A stretch of DNA of 64,000 nucleotides from assembly GCA_016744065.1 (NCBI GenBank), contig JADGFA010000016.1, positions 1-64,000 on the forward strand, in the 5' to 3' direction. Made by a program: the position numbers and the translations under genes. The DNA is from Gammaproteobacteria bacterium (GTDB lineage Bacteria; Pseudomonadota; Gammaproteobacteria; SZUA-229). The notes beneath the pieces are model-generated. The model was given only the letters and a program-made list of their open reading frames with translations, made no database searches and had not been told where the DNA came from. Each line of letters begins with the position of its first letter. Positions within the stretch are counted from its first letter, which is position 1. Positions 47,044 to 57,344 of the stretch are shown here, in pieces.

Positions 47044-48069
47044 TCATCGTCTATTTTTTTCTAATAAGACACCAAGGTGACTCTCTATACATTGAGGAAC
47101 CCGTTTTTCGACCTCTAATATGGCAACATCAATCGCTTTACTAAAGGCATACTCATCTGCACCACCATGGCTTTTGATAACTATCTGCTTTAAACCCAGT
47201 AAGCTAGCTCCGTTATATCGCCTGTGATCAACTCGTTTTTTAAACGATTTCAATACAGGTAACGCAATAAGACCTATCAGCTTTGTAAATAAATTGCGCT
47301 TAAACTCTACTTTCATAAAGTGGCCTATCATTTTAGCAACACCTTCAGCGCTTTTAAGTGATACATTACCCACAAACCCATCACAGACTACCACATCTAC
47401 TGAGCCATTATAGATATCATCACCCTCAACAAACCCTATGTAATTAAGGTTACTGTTTTGCAATAACGGTTCGGCCGCTTTTACCTGTGCATTACCTTTC
47501 ATTGACTCAGCGCCTACATTCAATAATCCCACACGCGGATTGTCCACATTATCCACCGCAGACGCAGTTACTGAGCCCATTACAGCAAATTGAAATAAAC
47601 TTTCTGCACTGGAGTCAACATTGGCCCCCAGATCAAGCATATGGGTATGCCCCTTCATATTAGGCAAAGTCGTCATAATTGCCGGACGGTCAATACCCGG
47701 TAGTGTTTTGTAGACAAATTTTGCTGTTGCCATTAAGGCACCGGTATTACCTGCACTCACTGCGGCACTGGCTTTTCCTTCATGCACCAGATTAATAGCT
47801 ACTCGCATTGAAGAGTCTTTCTTTTTTCTAAGTGCTGACGCAGGTGCTTCATCCATATCAACAACTTCTGAAGCATGTTGAATGGACAGGCGATCTGAAA
47901 TTTCCAGATTCAGTTTTACTATCTCGGCCTTAATTCTATCTTCGAAACCAACAAGGATAAGTTTAACGTCATTACGCTGTTTAATTATACGGCTAGCGGC
48001 GGCGACAGTGACTTCAGGGCCAATATCACCGCCCATGGCATCAATAGCAATTATTGGGGATTCAGGCAT
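47044..48069 (-). CDS. plsX: Phosphate acyltransferase PlsX
   Basis: 341 aa. It begins [20 protein letters not shown], typical of PlsX, and contains [19 protein letters not shown] and [20 protein letters not shown]. It makes acyl-phosphate from acyl-ACP for phospholipid synthesis and is a peripheral membrane protein. It sits in the conserved yceD-rpmF-plsX-fabH order. Confidence 0.97.
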   Translation of the reverse strand: MPESPIIAIDAMGGDIGPEVTVAAASRIIKQRNDVKLILVGFEDRIKAEIVKLNLEISDRLSIQHASEVVDMDEAPASALRKKKDSSMRVAINLVHEGKASAAVSAGNTGALMATAKFVYKTLPGIDRPAIMTTLPNMKGHTHMLDLGANVDSSAESLFQFAVMGSVTASAVDNVDNPRVGLLNVGAESMKGNAQVKAAEPLLQNSNLNYIGFVEGDDIYNGSVDVVVCDGFVGNVSLKSAEGVAKMIGHFMKVEFKRNLFTKLIGLIALPVLKSFKKRVDHRRYNGASLLGLKQIVIKSHGGADEYAFSKAIDVAILEVEKRVPQCIESHLGVLLEKNRR

Positions 48070-48196
48070 AACGTCTCTAAATGTATATGAAGTAGGTTCG
48101 TTTACAATGTACCAGCTAAACGATGCATAGTTATTATGCGAAAATCGACTCGAATGCTCGATTCTACATGCGTGTATAAATCACACGACTTAAGTT

Positions 48197-48226
48197 AATA
48201 GCCCGATAAATAGTTATCGGGCTATT
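48197..48226 (-). other. Strong hairpin between rpmF and plsX
   Basis: A perfect 13-bp stem AATAGCCCGATAA / TTATCGGGCTATT with a 4-nt loop. It lacks a T-tract on the minus strand, so it may act as an attenuator or an mRNA-stabilising end for the abundant rpmF message rather than a full terminator. Confidence 0.5.
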
Positions 48227-48246
48227 AAAAAACAACACCCCCTGGC

Positions 48247-48423
48247 TTAGCTAGCAGCAGGCGCTATCTTACGGCCTTTAAAGTAACCATCAGGGCTTAC
48301 ATGATGACGCAGGTGTGTTTCACCTGTAGTCTGCTCTACAGACAGTGCTGCAGTTGTAAGTGCATCATGTGAACGACGCATGCCGCGACGTGAAGGCGTT
48401 TTACGGCTTTTTTGTACTGCCAT
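48247..48423 (-). CDS. rpmF: 50S ribosomal protein L32
   Basis: 58 aa from the ATG at 48423 ([20 protein letters not shown]), with GGAG upstream; a four-codon longer frame is not supported. [16 protein letters not shown] matches the C-terminal family signature. It lacks zinc-binding cysteines, as in the E. coli type. It is located between yceD and plsX as usual. Confidence 0.98.
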   Translation of the reverse strand: MAVQKSRKTPSRRGMRRSHDALTTAALSVEQTTGETHLRHHVSPDGYFKGRKIAPAAS

Positions 48424-48484
48424 TTCAATCTCCAAAAAATTAAGTAGCTATTAATGCTACATAAAACAATAACTTAAAAAAATC

Positions 48485-48997
48485 TTAAAGTAGATCCTTG
48501 AGTACGGAAAATGGATTTTCCTTCTCTTCAGGTTCTTTTACTTCACCCTGTTGCTCTGACTCCTGCTTCTGCAAATAATCAGAACAATCGAATTCGTGCA
48601 TTGCTACCAGTGGTAGCGCTAATAATAACTCTTCTTCCAGCATATCCGGTAAGTGGTTATTATCATCTTCGAGCAAATAAGGCTCAAATTCATCAGGCAA
48701 TTTTTCCATTTGCACCTGATTTTGTACCAGCCCCAGCTTAAACCGGATATCAAGCGGATGTACCATTGCCTGCATACAACGTTGACACTTTAAGTGCAGC
48801 TCTGCTTTTATATGACCAACAATAAAGGGTATAGGCCCTGCGCGGTCAAACTTAAGCTCCACTTCTAAATCGCCCTTATCCAGTAATAACGACTCATTTA
48901 AACGTTTTAACTGCTTAATAGGCCATTTTCCCTGAATTTCGAAACCAATTTTGGCTTTTTGTGCGAAGTTCAGATGGACGGGTAATGTCTGGTTCAT
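48485..48997 (-). CDS. yceD: YceD/DUF177 family 23S rRNA accumulation protein
   Basis: 170 aa. The central ELHLKCQRCMQAMVHPLDIR has the CxxC motif typical of YceD, and the C-terminus is acidic (EVKEPEEKENPFSVLKDLL). YceD homologues are needed for normal 23S rRNA accumulation and are nearly always upstream of rpmF, as here. It is divergent from maf across a long intergenic region. Confidence 0.92.
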   Translation of the reverse strand: MNQTLPVHLNFAQKAKIGFEIQGKWPIKQLKRLNESLLLDKGDLEVELKFDRAGPIPFIVGHIKAELHLKCQRCMQAMVHPLDIRFKLGLVQNQVQMEKLPDEFEPYLLEDDNNHLPDMLEEELLLALPLVAMHEFDCSDYLQKQESEQQGEVKEPEEKENPFSVLKDLL

Positions 48998-49000
48998 AAT

Positions 49001-49470
49001 AATCGCGCGATTCTATCTACAAATCGTCCTGCTGTCAAAGAAATTCCCTTTATTTTCAAGCATTTCCATATAAATCGCAAATTAACTTACATACGCGGTA
49101 TAAACATCGATGCAATTAAATAAAACAATATTTAAAAGGTTAGTTACAGGGGTAGAAAGGAGCATTTTTTATGCTCCTCACTTTTACCGCAATAGCTACA
49201 CCATTTCCGGGAAAGGCAACTTGAAAACACTTACTTATTGCTCTTTAAGCTACAGATATTTTACAAAATTATTCAGCATGCTATCAATCCAGTTCGATTT
49301 ACCACAAAAACCACCCTTTACCCTGAACAAGCATATTAAAAAATGACATAAAATAACCATTAAATAAAGACATAATCAAATCTACTTATATCGTTTAGCT
49401 GCATTCAAATTGAAATTCCACACAAAGACAGGTTAATATACCTTTCTGTTAATAACTCACTTTATACTTC
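49001..49470. other. Divergent intergenic region yceD/maf
   Basis: About 470 bp of AT-rich DNA. A 78-codon frame at 49110-49346 has no recognisable domain and atypical composition, and I do not call it a gene. Promoters of both flanking genes must lie here, but none is distinctive. Confidence 0.5.
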
Positions 49471-50046
49471 ATGAAACTCGTTTTAGCTTCAGGCTCCCCT
49501 TTTCGAAAAGCACTGCTAGATAAATTACATTTAAAATTTGAAACAGACTCACCAGATATTGATGAAACACCTCTTACAGATGAATCAATTGAATCCATGG
49601 TTAAGCGCCTGTCAGAAAGCAAGGCAAAGGCACTTTCATCAAAATATCCCAATGCGCTTATTATTGGATCTGATCAAAGCGCCGAACTAAAGGGTAAAAT
49701 ACTACACAAATCAGGCTCATACAGCGTTGCTTTTGAACAGCTTAAAAATGCATCAGGACAAACGATCACTTTCCACACTGGCCTGTGTTTATTCAACAGT
49801 AAGTCAGGTAAAGCTGAAACCATCTGTGACCCATTCATTGTTAAATTTCGTGACTTAACTGACAGTGAAATTGATAACTATTTAAAGCGTGAAGAACCTT
49901 ATAATTGCGCAGGGAGCTTTAAATCTGAAGCGCTGGGTATCAGTCTGTTTGAAAGCATGCAGGGTAATGACCCCAACACACTAATAGGCTTACCTCTGAT
50001 ACAACTTTGTCGAATGCTAAAAGAAAATGGATTATCTGTTATATAA
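49471..50046 (+). CDS. Maf-family nucleotide pyrophosphatase (YceF type)
   Basis: 191 aa. It starts KLVLASGSPFRKALLDKLHL, the Maf signature, followed by DIDETP, a LIIGSDQSAELKGKI catalytic-Asp region and the AGSFKSEALGISLFES block. The sequence matches the YceF subgroup, which hydrolyses 7-methyl-GTP and removes modified nucleotides. It is divergent from yceD-rpmF, the arrangement found in many gammaproteobacteria. Confidence 0.93.
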   Translation: MKLVLASGSPFRKALLDKLHLKFETDSPDIDETPLTDESIESMVKRLSESKAKALSSKYPNALIIGSDQSAELKGKILHKSGSYSVAFEQLKNASGQTITFHTGLCLFNSKSGKAETICDPFIVKFRDLTDSEIDNYLKREEPYNCAGSFKSEALGISLFESMQGNDPNTLIGLPLIQLCRMLKENGLSVI

Positions 50047-50124
50047 TGGCATAAAATATTTAAATGAAGACCTGCTACACTTACAGATAATTTCAACAAC
50101 ATTATAAACTAAATAAATTATTAA

Positions 50125-50616
50125 ATGAGCTCACAAAACCCACTTTGGCAAAATCTGTTTCAACATAAAAAAGATCGAACATCTGAAGTAACAGACATGT
50201 GGATGTCGACGCCTCTGTTTAATAAAATAACTAAACGAGAGTGTCGTGACCTGGTTAAAACCATGCATCCACGTCATTACAAAAAAGGCGAACTGGTATT
50301 TAATAGTGGTGATATTGGTGCAAGCATTGTATTAATCCGTAGTGGAAGTATAGAAATTAAAGCCATCGATAAATTACTGGCTGAACTGGTTGCAGGTGAT
50401 TTTTTTGGTGAAATAGCACTGATTATTGATGAACCCCGTACCGCAGATGCCATAGCATGTGAAGACTCTGAGCTGATTTTCTTTTTACGTTCTGATCTTG
50501 AAGAGTGGGTTAAACGATCACCTAAAAGTGGTGCCCAGTTCATGTTAAATATTGCTACCGTATTAGCGGCAAGATTACGCCATACCAATATTTTGCTTTC
50601 ATTACAAAATAACTAG
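50125..50616 (+). CDS. Cyclic nucleotide-binding domain protein
   Basis: 163 aa consisting of a single cNMP-binding domain (about 35-145). The phosphate-binding cassette is FFGEIALIIDEPRTADA, which has the Glu and Arg that contact cyclic nucleotides. It has no HTH or effector domain, so it is probably a regulatory subunit acting with another protein. It ends 3 bp before the permease gene, so the two are likely co-transcribed. Confidence 0.85.
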   Translation: MSSQNPLWQNLFQHKKDRTSEVTDMWMSTPLFNKITKRECRDLVKTMHPRHYKKGELVFNSGDIGASIVLIRSGSIEIKAIDKLLAELVAGDFFGEIALIIDEPRTADAIACEDSELIFFLRSDLEEWVKRSPKSGAQFMLNIATVLAARLRHTNILLSLQNN

Positions 50617-50619
50617 TTT

Positions 50620-51699
50620 ATGATTCAGACACTGATACAGCACCCACTAAGTAAAACACTGTTTATTTTTAGTTTAATCTGTACTGCCATTGCTTTACTT
50701 GCGGTTTTATTAGCCCCTCTGCTTTTACCTATTATTATCTCATTTACACTGTATGCATTATTAGAACCCATCTCTGAAATATTTGAACGTCACGGCCTGT
50801 CTCGCAACACCTCCTCCCTTAGCGTTTTATTAATACTGGTCGCCATTGGCGGTATCGGCTTCTCATTAATATTACCCAATTTAACGGCACAGTTATCATC
50901 ACTACAAGCCCAGCTACCTGTTGTCTGGCAAACAATCACCACAATGGGTAACAATTTTAGCCAGCATGTTGTTGCGTCACTGGGCCTGGAAATGCAATCA
51001 AATGGTTTAACACAGCATTTTTTCAACCAGGCAAATGACTGGGGTAAAACAGCACTGGTTGAGGGCTCAAATATACTCATTAGCCTCTCTATTTTACTAA
51101 TACTGGTTCCAATTTTTACATTTTTTCTTATTCGTGATTTCAGAAATTTTAGAAACAGCTTGCTGGATAAGCTGCCTAACTCCAGCTTTGAAATGGGCTG
51201 GCTGATATATTATCGTGTAGCTCACCAGCTTCAGGGGTATATCCGCGGAATTATGATTCAATCAGGTATTATGAGCATAATAACAACGATTGGGTTTTAC
51301 TCTATTGGGATTGAGTCACCTTTCTTATTGGGCCTGGTTGCCGGTGTGCTCAACCTCATTCCATATGTTGGCCCATTATTAGCAACCGTTCTACCCATAC
51401 TGCTTGCTTTAGGTCATGTGCCTATTGATTTATGGCTTGTCGGTGCTGCTATATCGGTTATTCTAATTGCTCAGATTATTGATAATATTATTGTTATACC
51501 CGCCGTTATTGCAAATGCCGTTAACTTACATCCACTGGTTGTTATTATTGGTATTATTATATTTGGTAACCTGTTTGGGTTTATTGGTATGGTAGTCGCT
51601 ATTCCTGTCATATCAACGATGAATATTATTTATTACGGTTTGCACCAGGGAATTAAAACGCGCTATGACCTAAAAATAAAATCAAAAGCCAGTGCATGA
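50620..51699 (+). CDS. AI-2E family permease
   Basis: 359 aa with about eight transmembrane helices. The C-terminal half has the family signatures GVLNLIPYVGPLLATVLPIL and NAVNLHPLVVIIGIIIFGNL. The AI-2E family contains TqsA-like exporters and Na+/H+ antiporters, and the substrate cannot be inferred. The cNMP-binding gene directly upstream suggests regulation by cyclic nucleotide, which is unusual and untested. Confidence 0.9.
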   Translation: MIQTLIQHPLSKTLFIFSLICTAIALLAVLLAPLLLPIIISFTLYALLEPISEIFERHGLSRNTSSLSVLLILVAIGGIGFSLILPNLTAQLSSLQAQLPVVWQTITTMGNNFSQHVVASLGLEMQSNGLTQHFFNQANDWGKTALVEGSNILISLSILLILVPIFTFFLIRDFRNFRNSLLDKLPNSSFEMGWLIYYRVAHQLQGYIRGIMIQSGIMSIITTIGFYSIGIESPFLLGLVAGVLNLIPYVGPLLATVLPILLALGHVPIDLWLVGAAISVILIAQIIDNIIVIPAVIANAVNLHPLVVIIGIIIFGNLFGFIGMVVAIPVISTMNIIYYGLHQGIKTRYDLKIKSKASA

Positions 51700-51729
51700 A
51701 TTTTTATACAAAACTGAAAGACCTTTTAT

Positions 51730-52374
51730 TCATTTTTTATCTGTAACTGTCATAATACGGCCTTCTTTTTCAACTTTCATTCTATTTAAAAAAGTCATCC
51801 CCAATAATACCTGTTTCGGATAATCACCTTCAATAACCATTCCTGGTACATTCTGCTCATGTAGCTTTCCCAGACGAACAGATTTAAGTTGAATCGACCA
51901 GGCCTTAACTGTTCCAGAAGCGGTGCTTGCTCTGGTCTCAACACCATCAACCCGATATAAAATACCGAGTTTTCTAGCTTGCCTGGCACTCATGGCAACA
52001 CTCGAAGCACCTGTATCAATAAGAAATTTTACCGACTGCCCATTAATACTGCCATAACTCCTGAACATACCATAATCATCGAGCATTACCCTTTCTGTAA
52101 CCACGGCTCTTTGCTGAAAAGATGTATTAACTGTTGTACCCATTCGATAACTTTTTTGCTCCCCATTTATTTCAAGCACAGCCGTTTTAGTGGTAGACGA
52201 AATAAGTTTCACACCCTGAGATTCATTACCCGTTTTTAATGTAGTCCGACTACCATCAATTAATAACACAACCATTCCAGGCATCAGCGCCTGCACTTCG
52301 ATTTGCTCAATTGAAAAAGCAGAAAAAGTAATTAAAGAAAAAATAGAAGCTATTAAAAATTTTAAAATTTTCAT
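51730..52374 (-). CDS. Secreted retropepsin-like aspartic protease (TIGR02281-like)
   Basis: 214 aa with a signal peptide (about 1-22, ending AFSIEQ). The C-terminal clan AA domain (about 95-205) has the active site KFLIDTGASSVAMS and the flap/hydrophobic motif PKQVLLGMTFLNRMKV. The N-terminal part forms a small beta-rich domain (MPGMVVLLIDGSRTTLK). It is a predicted periplasmic single-domain aspartyl protease that would dimerise. It is convergent with the permease gene and 10 bp from pgpA. Confidence 0.88.
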   Translation of the reverse strand: MKILKFLIASIFSLITFSAFSIEQIEVQALMPGMVVLLIDGSRTTLKTGNESQGVKLISSTTKTAVLEINGEQKSYRMGTTVNTSFQQRAVVTERVMLDDYGMFRSYGSINGQSVKFLIDTGASSVAMSARQARKLGILYRVDGVETRASTASGTVKAWSIQLKSVRLGKLHEQNVPGMVIEGDYPKQVLLGMTFLNRMKVEKEGRIMTVTDKK

Positions 52375-52384
52375 ATTGATTAGA

Positions 52385-52867
52385 TCATATTATATAAATA
52401 ATAAAATGCAGGCATATCAATGAAAAAACACCTGCCAGAACATCATCAAGCATAATACCTAAGCCACCATGTACATTTTTATCTAACCATGAAATAGGCC
52501 AGGGTTTTAAAATATCAAAAAAGCGAAAAAGTAGAAAACCAGCAACCACCCACACCCAGTCAAATGGAACCGCTATCATCGTTATAAAATAACCGGCAAT
52601 TTCATCAATAACAATGCCAGAATGATCATGAACCTTCAGCGCTTTGCTTGTATAGTCACAGACAAACACACCTAAAATGGTAATAGCGAGCGTAATTAAT
52701 ATATAAAACCAGAAATCAAAATTATTTATTAATAAATATAATGGAATAGCAACAAGCGTTCCAAATGTTCCTGGTGCCTTTGGCATTAATCCTGAGCCAA
52801 AACCAGTCGCAATAAGGTGCAATGGATTTTTCAAGTATGAAAAAGGAATTTTTTTTGTGCTTTTCAT
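52385..52867 (-). CDS. pgpA: Phosphatidylglycerophosphatase A
   Basis: 160 aa with about four helices. It carries the family motifs ATGFGSGLMPKAPGTFGTLV, HDHSGIVIDEIAGYF and MLDDVLAGV. It dephosphorylates phosphatidylglycerophosphate in the inner membrane. Its start follows the thiL stop by 0-1 bp, the usual thiL-pgpA pair. Confidence 0.95.
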   Translation of the reverse strand: MKSTKKIPFSYLKNPLHLIATGFGSGLMPKAPGTFGTLVAIPLYLLINNFDFWFYILITLAITILGVFVCDYTSKALKVHDHSGIVIDEIAGYFITMIAVPFDWVWVVAGFLLFRFFDILKPWPISWLDKNVHGGLGIMLDDVLAGVFSLICLHFIIYII

Positions 52868-53830
52868 TTAAAAATGATTATATCCGGTTTGTTCCAAATG
52901 TAATGGCTGATTATTAAGCAAACATGTAATACCAGATGTATCCTTAATTTCACCTATGCAAAATACATCAATATTATTTAATTTCATTACCTTTTGAACG
53001 TCATTAAACTGCTCATCAGGACAGGTAAAACATAATTCATAATCATCCCCTGAGGTAAGGATGCTCTGCCAGTCAGGTTCATTACTATAATAACGTAACA
53101 ATGCCTCAGAAACAGGTAAATCATCAATATATAAAATGGCACCCACAGCGCTGGCTTTACAGATATGCTTTAAATCGGCCAGTAAACCATCTGAAATATC
53201 TATGGCTGCTAGAGAAAAAGGCGCTAATAATTTTCCAGCTTCAATTCGTGGCTGAGGACGATTTAAACGTTTTTTACAATAAGTTAACTGCTGATCAGAT
53301 AAGTGATGATCAATATTATTTAAAATTACGTTTAGCCCAATAGAAGCATCACCAATACAACCAGTTACACAAATTCGATCACCCACTTTGGCACTCGTTC
53401 TCTTTAGAACATGATCGGAATGAAGAAAGCCAGTAATATTTATGGTAATACTTAAAGGTCCCTGAGTTGTATCTCCGCCAATTAATGCAATATTATATTT
53501 TTCAGCAAGCTCATTAAATCCCTGCATAAAACCCTGCAACCAGATTTTATCAGCTTCAGGTAAACTCATTGCAAGACTAACCCAGGCGGGTTCTGCTCCC
53601 ATTGCTGCAAGATCACTAAGATTAACAGCAAGAGATTTATAGCCGACATCTTCAGCACGGGTTGATTCAGGAAAGTGTACCCCGGATATTAACGTATCCG
53701 TAGATACCGCTAATTTTTTTCCTGCTGGAGGTGAAAGTATTGCACAATCATCACCAATTCCCAGTAGAACATCATCACGTTTTACAGACGTATGTTTAAA
53801 ATATTGATTGATGAGATCAAATTCTGACAC
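52868..53830 (-). CDS. thiL: Thiamine-monophosphate kinase
   Basis: 320 aa. It has the N-terminal FDLINQYF motif, GIGDDCAILSPPAGKKLAVS, DTLISGVHFP, and the GGDTTQGPLSITI and DISDGLLADLKH motifs. It phosphorylates thiamine monophosphate to the cofactor diphosphate. nusB, often upstream, is replaced here by lysS, 12 bp away. Confidence 0.96.
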   Translation of the reverse strand: MSEFDLINQYFKHTSVKRDDVLLGIGDDCAILSPPAGKKLAVSTDTLISGVHFPESTRAEDVGYKSLAVNLSDLAAMGAEPAWVSLAMSLPEADKIWLQGFMQGFNELAEKYNIALIGGDTTQGPLSITINITGFLHSDHVLKRTSAKVGDRICVTGCIGDASIGLNVILNNIDHHLSDQQLTYCKKRLNRPQPRIEAGKLLAPFSLAAIDISDGLLADLKHICKASAVGAILYIDDLPVSEALLRYYSNEPDWQSILTSGDDYELCFTCPDEQFNDVQKVMKLNNIDVFCIGEIKDTSGITCLLNNQPLHLEQTGYNHF

Positions 53831-53842
53831 GTCTGACTCTTT

Positions 53843-55357
53843 TTATACTTCTACTCGCATATGCGGAAACAGGATAACATCACGAATTGATGGTGAATCC
53901 GTTAATAACATAACCAGCCTATCTATGCCTATTCCCTCACCCGCAGTAGGTGGTAAACCATGCTCAAGAGCACGTATATAATCCGCATCATAATGCATGG
54001 CTTCATTATCACCCGCATCTTTTTCAGCTACCTGTTGTTTAAAGCGCTCAGCCTGATCTTCAGCATCATTTAACTCGGAGAAACCATTGGCAATTTCACG
54101 CCCGCCAACAAAAAACTCAAAGCGATCCGTAATAAAATCATTTTTATCATTACGTCGCGCAAGAGGTGAAACTTCAGTCGGATACTCAGTGATAAAAGTA
54201 GGATTCATTAAACGGTGTTCTACTGTTTTTTCAAATATTTCAATTTGCACCTTCCCCAGGCCATAAATATCTTTTAATGGAATATCCAGTTTTTCACATA
54301 CTTTGCGCGCTGATTCCATATTATCTATATCGGCAGCCGTTAGTTCTGGATTAAATTGCAGGATAGAATCAAAAACAGAAATGCGCGTAAATTTACTACC
54401 AAAGTCATATACATCGCCCTGATAATCAATCTTTGACTGACCAATGACGTCTTTAGCTAAACCATGTAACAGGGCTTCGGTTATATCCATTAAATCATTG
54501 TAGTCTGCATAAGACTGATAAAATTCCAGCATGGTAAATTCTGGATTGTGACGCGTTGAAACACCTTCATTTCTAAAATTTCGGTTTATCTCAAACACCT
54601 TTTCAAAACCACCCACAACCAGGCGCTTTAAATAAAGCTCTGGTGCGATACGCATAAACATCGGCATATCAAGTGCATTATGATGAGTCTCAAACGGACG
54701 TGCAGTAGCACCACCGGGTATACCCTGTAACATAGGTGTTTCAACATCCATAAAACCACGATCTTCAAAGAAGCGACGAATATAAGTAACAATTTTTGAA
54801 CGTAATAAAAATGTTTCGCGCACTTCCTGATTCATAATCAGGTCAACATAACGTTGACGGTAACGTGTTTCCTGATCAGACAGTCCGTGAAATTTATCAG
54901 GTAATGGGCGCAGTGACTTGGTAAGTAATCTGATATTCGTTAACTTAACCGAAAGCTCATCTGTTTTAGTTTTAAACAGCACACCTTCTGCACCGACAAT
55001 GTCACCGATATCCCATTTTTTAAAACCGTCGTTATACAAACCTTCAGGAAGTGAATCACGCTGCAAAAACAACTGTATTCTACCGGACATATCCTGTAAT
55101 TGTGCAAAGCTGGCCTTACCCATTATGCGCTTGGCCATCATACGCCCTGCAACCTTTACACTGACACAAAGCGCTTCAAGTTCTTCCTTGGTTTTATCGT
55201 CGTATTCCGCATGTAATTCAGCCGCCAGATTATCACGACGAAAATCATTAGGAAAAGCATTCCCCTGCTCACGCATTGAAATCAATTTTTCACGGCGTTG
55301 TGCTATGAGTTTATTTTCGTCCTGCTCAGTTACTTCTTTGTTATTTTCTTCGCTCAT
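53843..55357 (-). CDS. lysS: Lysine--tRNA ligase (class II)
   Basis: 504 aa. The N-terminal OB-fold anticodon-binding domain contains [20 protein letters not shown]. The class II catalytic domain has [40 protein letters not shown] and [20 protein letters not shown]. It charges tRNA-Lys. It follows prfB by about 80 bp, the common prfB-lysS order. Confidence 0.98.
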   Translation of the reverse strand: MSEENNKEVTEQDENKLIAQRREKLISMREQGNAFPNDFRRDNLAAELHAEYDDKTKEELEALCVSVKVAGRMMAKRIMGKASFAQLQDMSGRIQLFLQRDSLPEGLYNDGFKKWDIGDIVGAEGVLFKTKTDELSVKLTNIRLLTKSLRPLPDKFHGLSDQETRYRQRYVDLIMNQEVRETFLLRSKIVTYIRRFFEDRGFMDVETPMLQGIPGGATARPFETHHNALDMPMFMRIAPELYLKRLVVGGFEKVFEINRNFRNEGVSTRHNPEFTMLEFYQSYADYNDLMDITEALLHGLAKDVIGQSKIDYQGDVYDFGSKFTRISVFDSILQFNPELTAADIDNMESARKVCEKLDIPLKDIYGLGKVQIEIFEKTVEHRLMNPTFITEYPTEVSPLARRNDKNDFITDRFEFFVGGREIANGFSELNDAEDQAERFKQQVAEKDAGDNEAMHYDADYIRALEHGLPPTAGEGIGIDRLVMLLTDSPSIRDVILFPHMRVEV

Positions 55358-55436
55358 GGGTTTTAATTTCTTAATTTAAGTTATTTACTTTTACGTCTTT
55401 AGATTTATCGTTATCTGAAAATCATTGCTACAGATT

Positions 55437-56535
55437 TCAAAAACCAGCTTTTAAACTCGCCTCGATAAACATATCAATACCACCATCTAATACGGCCTGA
55501 GTATTGCCTGTTTCTACATTAGTACGTAAATCTTTTATCCTGGAAGAGTCGAGCACATAAGAGCGTATCTGACTTCCCCAGCCAATATCTGATTTATTGT
55601 CTTCTATTACCTGTTGATCACCACTGCGTTTTTGCAGCTCTAGTTCATACAGTTTCGCTTTAAGCTGTTTCATCGCACTGGCTTTATTTTTATGTTGTGA
55701 GCGATCATTCTGACACTGTACAACAACATTAGTTGGCATATGTGTAATACGAACTGCCGATTCGGTTTTATTAATATGTTGTCCACCAGCGCCCGAGGCA
55801 CGATAAACATCGATACGTAAATCCGCCGGATTAATATCGATTTCTATATTGTCATCAACTTCAGGTGAGACAAATACCGCAGCAAAAGAGGTATGTCGGC
55901 GACTACCCGAATCAAATGGCGATTTTCTAACCAGACGATGCACGCCAGTTTCAGTACGTAACCAGCCGTAAGCATACTCACCCTGAAAACTGATAGTGGC
56001 ACCTTTTATTCCAGCAACATCACCTGCAGTCACTTCAATTAATTCGGTTTTAAATCCATGGGCTTCACCCCAACGCAGGTACATACGTAAGATCATTTCG
56101 GCCCAGTCCTGAGCCTCAGTACCACCAGAGCCAGACTGTATATCTAAAAACGCATTATTCGCATCCATTTCACCAGAAAACATTCGACGAAATTCGAGCT
56201 CTTCAATCTGTTTTTCCATTAAAGCCAGATCATCGACTATAGATGCAACACCTGCCTCATCATTTTCTTCAACAGACATTTCGAGCAGTTCCGCCGCATC
56301 GAGCAGGCCATTATCCAGATTAACAATGGTCAACACTATCGCTTCAAGCCTGGACCTTTCTTTACCAAGTTGCTGAGCTCGTTCCTGATCATTCCATACA
56401 TCAGGCTGCTCTAACTCACGATTAACTTCATCTAGTTCTTCTTTGCGAGTATCAAAGTCAAAGATACCCCCTAAGCTCATCTCTACGAGTTGAAAGGTCA
56501 GTGATCAGGTTTTGAATCGGGTTAATTTCTAACAT
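55437..56535 (-). CDS. prfB: Peptide chain release factor 2, with programmed +1 frameshift
   Basis: The first 25 codons begin at ATG 56533-56535 ([20 protein letters not shown], then LRGYL) and end at an in-frame TGA at 56458-56460. Reading continues in the +1 frame as [20 protein letters not shown] to the stop at 55437, giving about 365 aa. The shift site is the canonical AGGGGG-TAT-CTT-TGA-C, with the internal Shine-Dalgarno 3 nt before CTT. RF2 itself senses UGA readthrough here. The GGQ peptidyl-hydrolysis motif lies in [20 protein letters not shown] and the SPF anticodon motif in [15 protein letters not shown]. It ends UGA and UAA codons. Confidence 0.97.
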
Positions 56536-56623
56536 AAATCGAATTTATTTTTTGCACATATAAAGCACGTTATATTACCTTATATTCGCTTTTTCATCTA
56601 TAGAGGGATGGTCTGCTATGACC

Positions 56624-57316
56624 TTATTGACTGGCTTTTTTCTTAGCAACATCATTTCGCAAATAAATGGGCAAAGCCTGTGAGGCCTCTACAGCCTTGC
56701 CCTGTTGAAAATCATCCACAGCAAGTTTCACGATACTTGAAGCATGGGGAAGGTAATCTGGGTAGATCGCTTTAACCTGTATACCCAGAACGGCATTTAA
56801 CTGTTCGGAATAACTCTCCCAGGCACTACCCGCTCCACTCCAACTCGTCGACAAATCAACGGCTAATTTTACCTTTTGCGCAGAAGATACTTTTTCTTCA
56901 CCGGCTAATTTCATTAAGCCATTATCACCCAGGTGATAACAGGCCCAGTACATCTCTTCCATACGTGCATCTATTGCTGAAAGCACATATTGATGTTGAT
57001 GATCATCATAAGCCTGCTGCGCTATCGCTGCCAATGTTGAAACAGGTAAAACGGGTAGATCACTGGCAAAGGCTAATCCCTGTATTACACCTGTTGCAAT
57101 ACGAACGCCTGTAAATGAGCCGGGGCCACAGCCAAAAGCCAGCGCATCCAGGGCTAATAACTCGATATCTGACTGATCGAGTAATGCCTCAATCATTTTA
57201 AGAATAAGCTTAGTGTGTTCCCTCGGTGCTAACTGATATTGTTCAGTAATAACACCATCAATATAAAGCGCTGCTGAACAGGCTTCTGTTGCAGTATCAA
57301 TTGCCAGAATTTTCAT
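56624..57316 (-). CDS. tsaB: tRNA threonylcarbamoyladenosine biosynthesis protein TsaB
   Basis: 230 aa. It begins MKILAIDTATEACSAALYID and carries the FGCGPGSFTGVRIATGVIQG motif, both typical of TsaB. It is the scaffold for TsaD and TsaE in making t6A on tRNAs that read ANN codons. It follows the DinG-like helicase by 28 bp and is probably in its operon. Confidence 0.95.
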   Translation of the reverse strand: MKILAIDTATEACSAALYIDGVITEQYQLAPREHTKLILKMIEALLDQSDIELLALDALAFGCGPGSFTGVRIATGVIQGLAFASDLPVLPVSTLAAIAQQAYDDHQHQYVLSAIDARMEEMYWACYHLGDNGLMKLAGEEKVSSAQKVKLAVDLSTSWSGAGSAWESYSEQLNAVLGIQVKAIYPDYLPHASSIVKLAVDDFQQGKAVEASQALPIYLRNDVAKKKASQ

Positions 57317-57344
57317 AATTTAATATCTTTCATCACTACGCTAT

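Noticed and set aside
48197-48226. Hairpin between rpmF and plsX as an intrinsic terminator
   Set aside because: No U-tract follows on the transcribed strand, so I list it only as a hairpin of unknown role.
49110-49346. 78-codon ORF in the yceD/maf intergenic region
   Set aside because: No ribosome-binding site of note, no recognisable domain and no signal; most likely chance.
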